Positions 34,120 to 36,825 of a DNA stretch of 36,825 nt are shown here, piece after piece. The notes under the pieces are model-generated. The model saw nothing but the letters and a program-made list of their open reading frames with translations. It had not been told where the DNA came from and did not search any database. Both the position numbers and the translations under genes were made by a program. Source of the stretch: Armatimonadota bacterium (GTDB taxonomy: Bacteria; Armatimonadota; Hebobacteria; CAIYQO01); contig JAGUZN010000174.1 in the NCBI GenBank assembly GCA_020060775.1, forward strand, positions 1-36,825, read 5' to 3'. The stretch's first letter is position 1. Each line of letters starts with the position of its first letter.

Positions 34120-34148
34120 TTGCCACGCGTGCGACAATCGGGTACAAT
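34120..34148 (+). promoter_or_regulatory. Sigma-70 promoter of the thiO-thiS-thiG operon
   Basis: TTGCCA (34120-34125), 17-nt spacer, TACAAT (34143-34148). The start near 34155 leaves a leader of only about 50 nt. That rules out the TTG start at 34149 for thiO and leaves no room for a TPP riboswitch upstream. Confidence 0.7.
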
Positions 34149-34205
34149 TTGCCGGAGATTGATGCGTCGATTGCGCGCAAAATCGTATCCCCAACAGATC
34201 ACACA

Positions 34206-35357
34206 ATGACTATGCAAACTTCTGATATCCTCATCATCGGCGGCGGCATTATTGGCTTGAGCCTTGCCCGCGAAGTGGCCGGTTACGGCCTGCGCGTCAC
34301 CCTGCTCGAACGGCATCAGCCCGGGCGTGAAGCCTCCTGGGCCTCGGCCGGCATGCTCGCTCCGCAGGGTGAGTTGAGCGAAGGTGCGTTTCTGCAGCTC
34401 TGCCTGGAGAGCAATCGGCGCTATCCCGCCTTCCGCGAGAGCGTGGAGGAGGAGGTCGAGATTCGCTGCTACCACCGTGAGGCCGGCACGCTGGCCATGG
34501 CAGTGACCGATGAAGATGAAGCCGAGTTCCGCCATACCTATGAGCGCCAGCGTGCCGACGGCCTGCAGGTGGAATGGGTTTCCGGCGAGGAAGCCCGCCG
34601 TATCGAGCCCGCGTTGAGCGAGCGCGTGCGCGGCGGCCTGTTCCTGCCCGGCGACCGCCATGTGGAGAATCGCGTGCTGGTGCCCGCCCTGGAAATGTCC
34701 TGCCACATGCGCGGCGTGGAGATCGTCTGTGGCGCCGTGGTCACCAATGTCCTCGCCGAGGATGGCCGCGCGGTGGGAGTGGATACCACGCTTGGCCCGT
34801 ATTACGGCGGCACGGTCATCAATGCTGCCGGCGCTTGGTCGGCATGCATCGGAGTGCCCGACCCCGCGCTGCGTCCGCCCGTGTTCCCGGTGCGCGGGCA
34901 GATGGTCGCCATTACCTTGCCGCGCCCCACCTTCCTTTCGCGCGTGGTGCGTTCGCCGCGCAGCTACCTGGTGCCGCGACATGACGGTCGCCTCTTTCTG
35001 GGGGCCACCATGGAGCGCGTGGGGTTTGACAAGCGCAACACCGTGTGGGGCCTGCACAAATTGCTTTCCGGCGCGATGGAGCTCTTCCCCGAGCTTGAGC
35101 ATTGCAGCGTGCAGGAGACCTGGGCCGGTCTTCGTCCCGGCAGCCTCGACAACCATCCTGTCCTGGGCGCCACCCCGCTGCCCGGCTACCTGCTCGCCAC
35201 CGGCTGCTTCCGCAACGGATTGTTGCTCGCACCGGTCATCGCGCAGGAGATGGCACACCTGGTCGTCTCCGGTGAAGCTAGCGATCTGATTGCCCCCTTC
35301 AACCTTGCGCGCTTCGCCGCTGCCGAGGTGGTAGCAGGCCGCATCCCGGGAGCATAA
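34206..35357 (+). CDS. thiO: Glycine oxidase ThiO (FAD-dependent)
   Basis: 383 residues from the ATG at 34206 (or 34212, MQTSDILIIG); no RBS is visible before either. DILIIGGGIIGLSLA is the N-terminal FAD/Rossmann motif, with LLERHQPGREASWASAGMLAPQ typical of ThiO, and the C-terminal TWAGLRPGSLDNHPVLG and ATGCFRNGLLLAP close the FAD site. The enzyme oxidises glycine to iminoacetate (dehydroglycine) with oxygen, supplying the C-N unit for the thiamine thiazole ring. It is used in aerobes instead of the radical SAM enzyme ThiH, so the organism is probably aerobic. Followed 3 bp later by thiS. Confidence 0.93.
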   Translation: MTMQTSDILIIGGGIIGLSLAREVAGYGLRVTLLERHQPGREASWASAGMLAPQGELSEGAFLQLCLESNRRYPAFRESVEEEVEIRCYHREAGTLAMAVTDEDEAEFRHTYERQRADGLQVEWVSGEEARRIEPALSERVRGGLFLPGDRHVENRVLVPALEMSCHMRGVEIVCGAVVTNVLAEDGRAVGVDTTLGPYYGGTVINAAGAWSACIGVPDPALRPPVFPVRGQMVAITLPRPTFLSRVVRSPRSYLVPRHDGRLFLGATMERVGFDKRNTVWGLHKLLSGAMELFPELEHCSVQETWAGLRPGSLDNHPVLGATPLPGYLLATGCFRNGLLLAPVIAQEMAHLVVSGEASDLIAPFNLARFAAAEVVAGRIPGA

Positions 35358-35360
35358 GTC

Positions 35361-35561
35361 ATGGATATTGTTGTGAATGGTGACACCGCCGTGTGCCCCG
35401 AGGGCTGCACCGTGGCGCAACTGCTCGAACAACTCGGCATTCCCACCGACGGTACCGCCGTCGCGCGCAATGATGTCGTCGTGCGCCGGGCGCACCATGC
35501 CGACACCGTGCTGCTCCCCGGCGACCGCATCGAAATTATCCGCGCCGTCGGCGGCGGATAG
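35361..35561 (+). CDS. thiS: Sulfur carrier protein ThiS
   Basis: 66 residues, ubiquitin-like beta-grasp, ending in VGGG, so the C-terminal Gly-Gly is intact for adenylation and thiocarboxylation. MDIVVNGDTA, LLEQLGIP and LLPGDRIEIIRAVGG are family features. ThiS thiocarboxylate donates sulfur to ThiG. The adenylating enzyme ThiF is not in this window. Lies between thiO (3 bp gap) and thiG (143 bp gap). Confidence 0.95.
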   Translation: MDIVVNGDTAVCPEGCTVAQLLEQLGIPTDGTAVARNDVVVRRAHHADTVLLPGDRIEIIRAVGGG

Positions 35562-35704
35562 TATTGGGGATGCGCCACATCTTTCCCTTCCCCTATCGTC
35601 CTGTCCGCCGTAGCTGTTGCGCAGGCGGAAGCGAGGGGAGGTAAGGGGATTCCGCTCCCCTGCGAATCAATCCGGAGCCACCGGCTCCCGCAAAGGACAC
35701 GAAC
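35562..35704 (+). other. thiS-thiG spacer with three small hairpins
   Basis: 143 bp without a gene. Stems TCCGCC/GGCGGA (35604-35609, 35624-35629), AGGGG/CCCCT (35644-35648, 35657-35661) and GGAGCC/GGCTCC (35674-35679, 35683-35688) lie in series just before the thiG RBS AAAGGA (35692-35697). They may slow transcription or set thiS:thiG ratio. No THI-box motif is recognisable. Confidence 0.4.
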
Positions 35705-36487
35705 ATGGCATCAACGTGGAAAGTCGGCGATCGCACCTTTAACTCCCGCCTGCTGGTGGGAACGGCAAAGTATCCCTCGCCCGAGGTGATGGAGGCGGCC
35801 ATCGAGGCGAGTGGCGCGGAAATCGTCACTGTCGCCATCCGCCGCATGGATCCCGCCAAACCCGAACACTCCTATGTGTATGACTTCATCAAGCGCAAAG
35901 GGTTGACCATCCTGCCCAATACCGCCGCCTGTTATTCGGTGAAGGATGCCGTGCTCACCGCGCAGTTGGCGCGCGAAGCGCTCGGTACCAATCTCATCAA
36001 GCTCGAAGTCATTGGCGACGAGAACACCCTCTTCCCGGATAACGAAGGGTTGCTGGAAGCGGCGAAAATCCTGGTCGAGGATGGCTTTGTCGTCATGCCG
36101 TACTGCATCGACGATCCCGTGGTGTGCCGCAAGCTGGAGGATCTCGGCTGCGCCGCGGTCATGCCGCTGGCTGCCCCCATCGGCTCCGGCCTGGGCATCC
36201 GCAATCCCTACAACATCCGCATCATCGTCGAGCACGCCAACGTGCCCGTGCTCGTGGATGCCGGGGTGGGGACTGCCTCTGACGCCGCTTTTGCCATGGA
36301 ACTGGGGGTGGGCGCCATTCTCATGCAAACCGCCATCGCCCAGGCGCAGGATCCGGTGAAAATGGCCACCGCCATGCGCCAGGCTACCGAGGCCGGCCGT
36401 CTCGCCTTCGAGGCCGGCCGCATCCCGAAAAAACTCTACGCCACCGCCAGCAGTCCGTTGAGCGATCTCATCAGCATCGCACGGTAG
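35705..36487 (+). CDS. thiG: Thiazole synthase ThiG
   Basis: 260 residues, (beta/alpha)8 barrel of normal length. Lys99 in [10 protein letters not shown] is the Schiff-base lysine for deoxyxylulose-5-phosphate, Glu101 follows, and Asp185 in [14 protein letters not shown] is the catalytic acid. The MPYCIDDP and [21 protein letters not shown] blocks are invariant family features. It condenses DXP, dehydroglycine and ThiS thiocarboxylate to the thiazole phosphate. Small substitutions occur ([10 protein letters not shown] for the common NTAIA). A strong terminator follows at 36512. Confidence 0.96.
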   Translation: MASTWKVGDRTFNSRLLVGTAKYPSPEVMEAAIEASGAEIVTVAIRRMDPAKPEHSYVYDFIKRKGLTILPNTAACYSVKDAVLTAQLAREALGTNLIKLEVIGDENTLFPDNEGLLEAAKILVEDGFVVMPYCIDDPVVCRKLEDLGCAAVMPLAAPIGSGLGIRNPYNIRIIVEHANVPVLVDAGVGTASDAAFAMELGVGAILMQTAIAQAQDPVKMATAMRQATEAGRLAFEAGRIPKKLYATASSPLSDLISIAR

Positions 36488-36511
36488 AGGCAGAGTTCAG
36501 ACGCCGTGTCG

Positions 36512-36551
36512 CCGGGAGGGGATAGACAGCATCCCCTCCCGGTTTCGTTCT
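36512..36551 (+). terminator. Rho-independent terminator of the thi operon
   Basis: Perfect 12-bp stem (36512-36523 with 36531-36542) around a 7-nt loop, followed by TTTCGTTCT. Best-formed terminator in the window. Confidence 0.88.
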
Positions 36552-36689
36552 CGTATACAAGGACAGCAAGCTGCGTGGCAAAATCATCCAATACCGCTTT
36601 TATCGTCGACGTGTGTCACATCTCCGCGAAAGACCCGCACGAGCCCCGAAGTCTGCTATCTGCAATCTGCAATCTACAACCACCAAATC

Positions 36690-36718
36690 TTGACGTTCGC
36701 CCTCGCGATTGCTACAAT
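36690..36718 (+). promoter_or_regulatory. Sigma-70 promoter of the tRNA-Leu gene
   Basis: TTGACG (36690-36695), 17-nt spacer, TACAAT (36713-36718); transcription would start about 15 nt before the tRNA. The 36552-36689 stretch before it contains no gene, only a short CTGCAAT tandem duplication. Confidence 0.8.
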
Positions 36719-36739
36719 GGTGCCTGCTTCACACACCGT

Positions 36740-36825
36740 GCCGGTGTGGCGGAATGGCAGACGCAGTAGACTCAAAATCTACCGGGGGTAACCCCGTGGA
36801 GGTTCGACTCCTCTCGCCGGCACCA
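36740..36825 (+). tRNA. tRNA-Leu(CAA), CCA encoded
   Basis: Acceptor GCCGGTG (36740-36746) pairs with CGCCGGC (36815-36821) with one G-T pair. The anticodon stem GTAGA/TCTAC encloses CTCAAAA, with anticodon CAA at 36773-36775. A long variable arm (CGGGGGTAACCCCG) and T-loop TTCGACT confirm a class II leucine tRNA. The CCA end is genomically encoded and coincides with the window edge, so whether an integrated element follows cannot be seen. Confidence 0.97.

Noticed and set aside
34149..34205. Upstream TTG start for thiO
   Set aside because: It begins directly after the -10 box TACAAT at 34143-34148, before the expected transcription start.
34149..34205. TPP riboswitch upstream of thiO
   Set aside because: The leader is only about 50 nt and lacks a THI-box-like core; too short for the known aptamer.
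34008..35498. 496-codon minus-strand open frame across thiO and thiS
   Set aside because: Antisense of well-supported thi genes, with composition typical of shadow frames.
36655..36680. CTGCAATCTGCAATCT tandem as a start of a CRISPR or repeat array
   Set aside because: Only two short units without spacers; no CRISPR-like periodicity or cas gene in the window.
36740..36825. tRNA-Leu as an integration site for a mobile element
   Set aside because: The window ends at the tRNA's last base, no integrase or repeat of its 3' end was seen upstream.

Overview
The window is about 37 kb of roughly 60% G+C DNA from a bacterium, most likely a member of the Armatimonadota. The main evidence is the pseudopilin at 1195-2484: its N-terminus, with the string [13 protein letters not shown] after the hydrophobic helix and an H-x9-DG motif, is typical of that phylum and related Planctomycetota-like lineages. 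The mix of GH123-like, GH95-like, URO-D-like and ceramidase-like proteins fits as well. The assignment is inference from gene content. No rRNA or ribosomal protein is present to test it.

Positions 1 to about 28,760 form a carbohydrate-processing island. On the minus strand lie a truncated secreted beta-sandwich protein (1-866), a pseudopilin with a large extra C-terminal region, a secreted 1272-aa GH123-like protein, an oligogalacturonate-lyase-like beta-propeller, and a second GH123-like protein that is a candidate lipoprotein. A LacI-family regulator diverges from the pseudopilin, and a ROK-family repressor diverges from the second GH123-like gene. The intergenic regions carry well-formed sigma-70 promoters with palindromes at or near them. 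Downstream of the ROK gene is a six-gene plus-strand operon (15201-22821): ceramidase-like amidase, DegT/AHBA-type aminotransferase, SIS-domain isomerase-like protein, zinc-dependent dehydrogenase, FucU-type mutarotase and GH95-like glycosidase. An AraC regulator diverges from a URO-D-like gene. A minus-strand pair follows: a GH39-like clan-A glycosidase and a second GH95-like protein.

From about 28,900 to the end the content is housekeeping or general: a MenG/UbiE methyltransferase, a tandem HD/HD-GYP protein, YceH, an AlbA_2 (Schlafen-type) protein overlapping an alkaline-phosphatase-superfamily gene, the thiamine-thiazole genes thiO-thiS-thiG, and a tRNA-Leu(CAA) ending at the last base.

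How the parts may work together (inference): secreted GH123-like enzymes attack a polysaccharide outside the cell. Cytoplasmic Ogl-like, GH95-like and GH39-like enzymes cleave imported oligomers, possibly fucose- or uronate-containing plant or algal glycans. The six-gene operon then processes a released sugar or amino sugar. The operon has no sugar kinase and the island has no transporter. Its SIS protein lacks the usual sugar-phosphate-binding serines, which points to chemistry on a free sugar, possibly oxidation coupled to transamination. The most notable non-coding feature is a 165-bp imperfect palindrome (15020-15184) flanked by TTA direct repeats. It sits directly on the ribosome-binding site of the first operon gene and looks like a MITE-type insertion or a structured leader.
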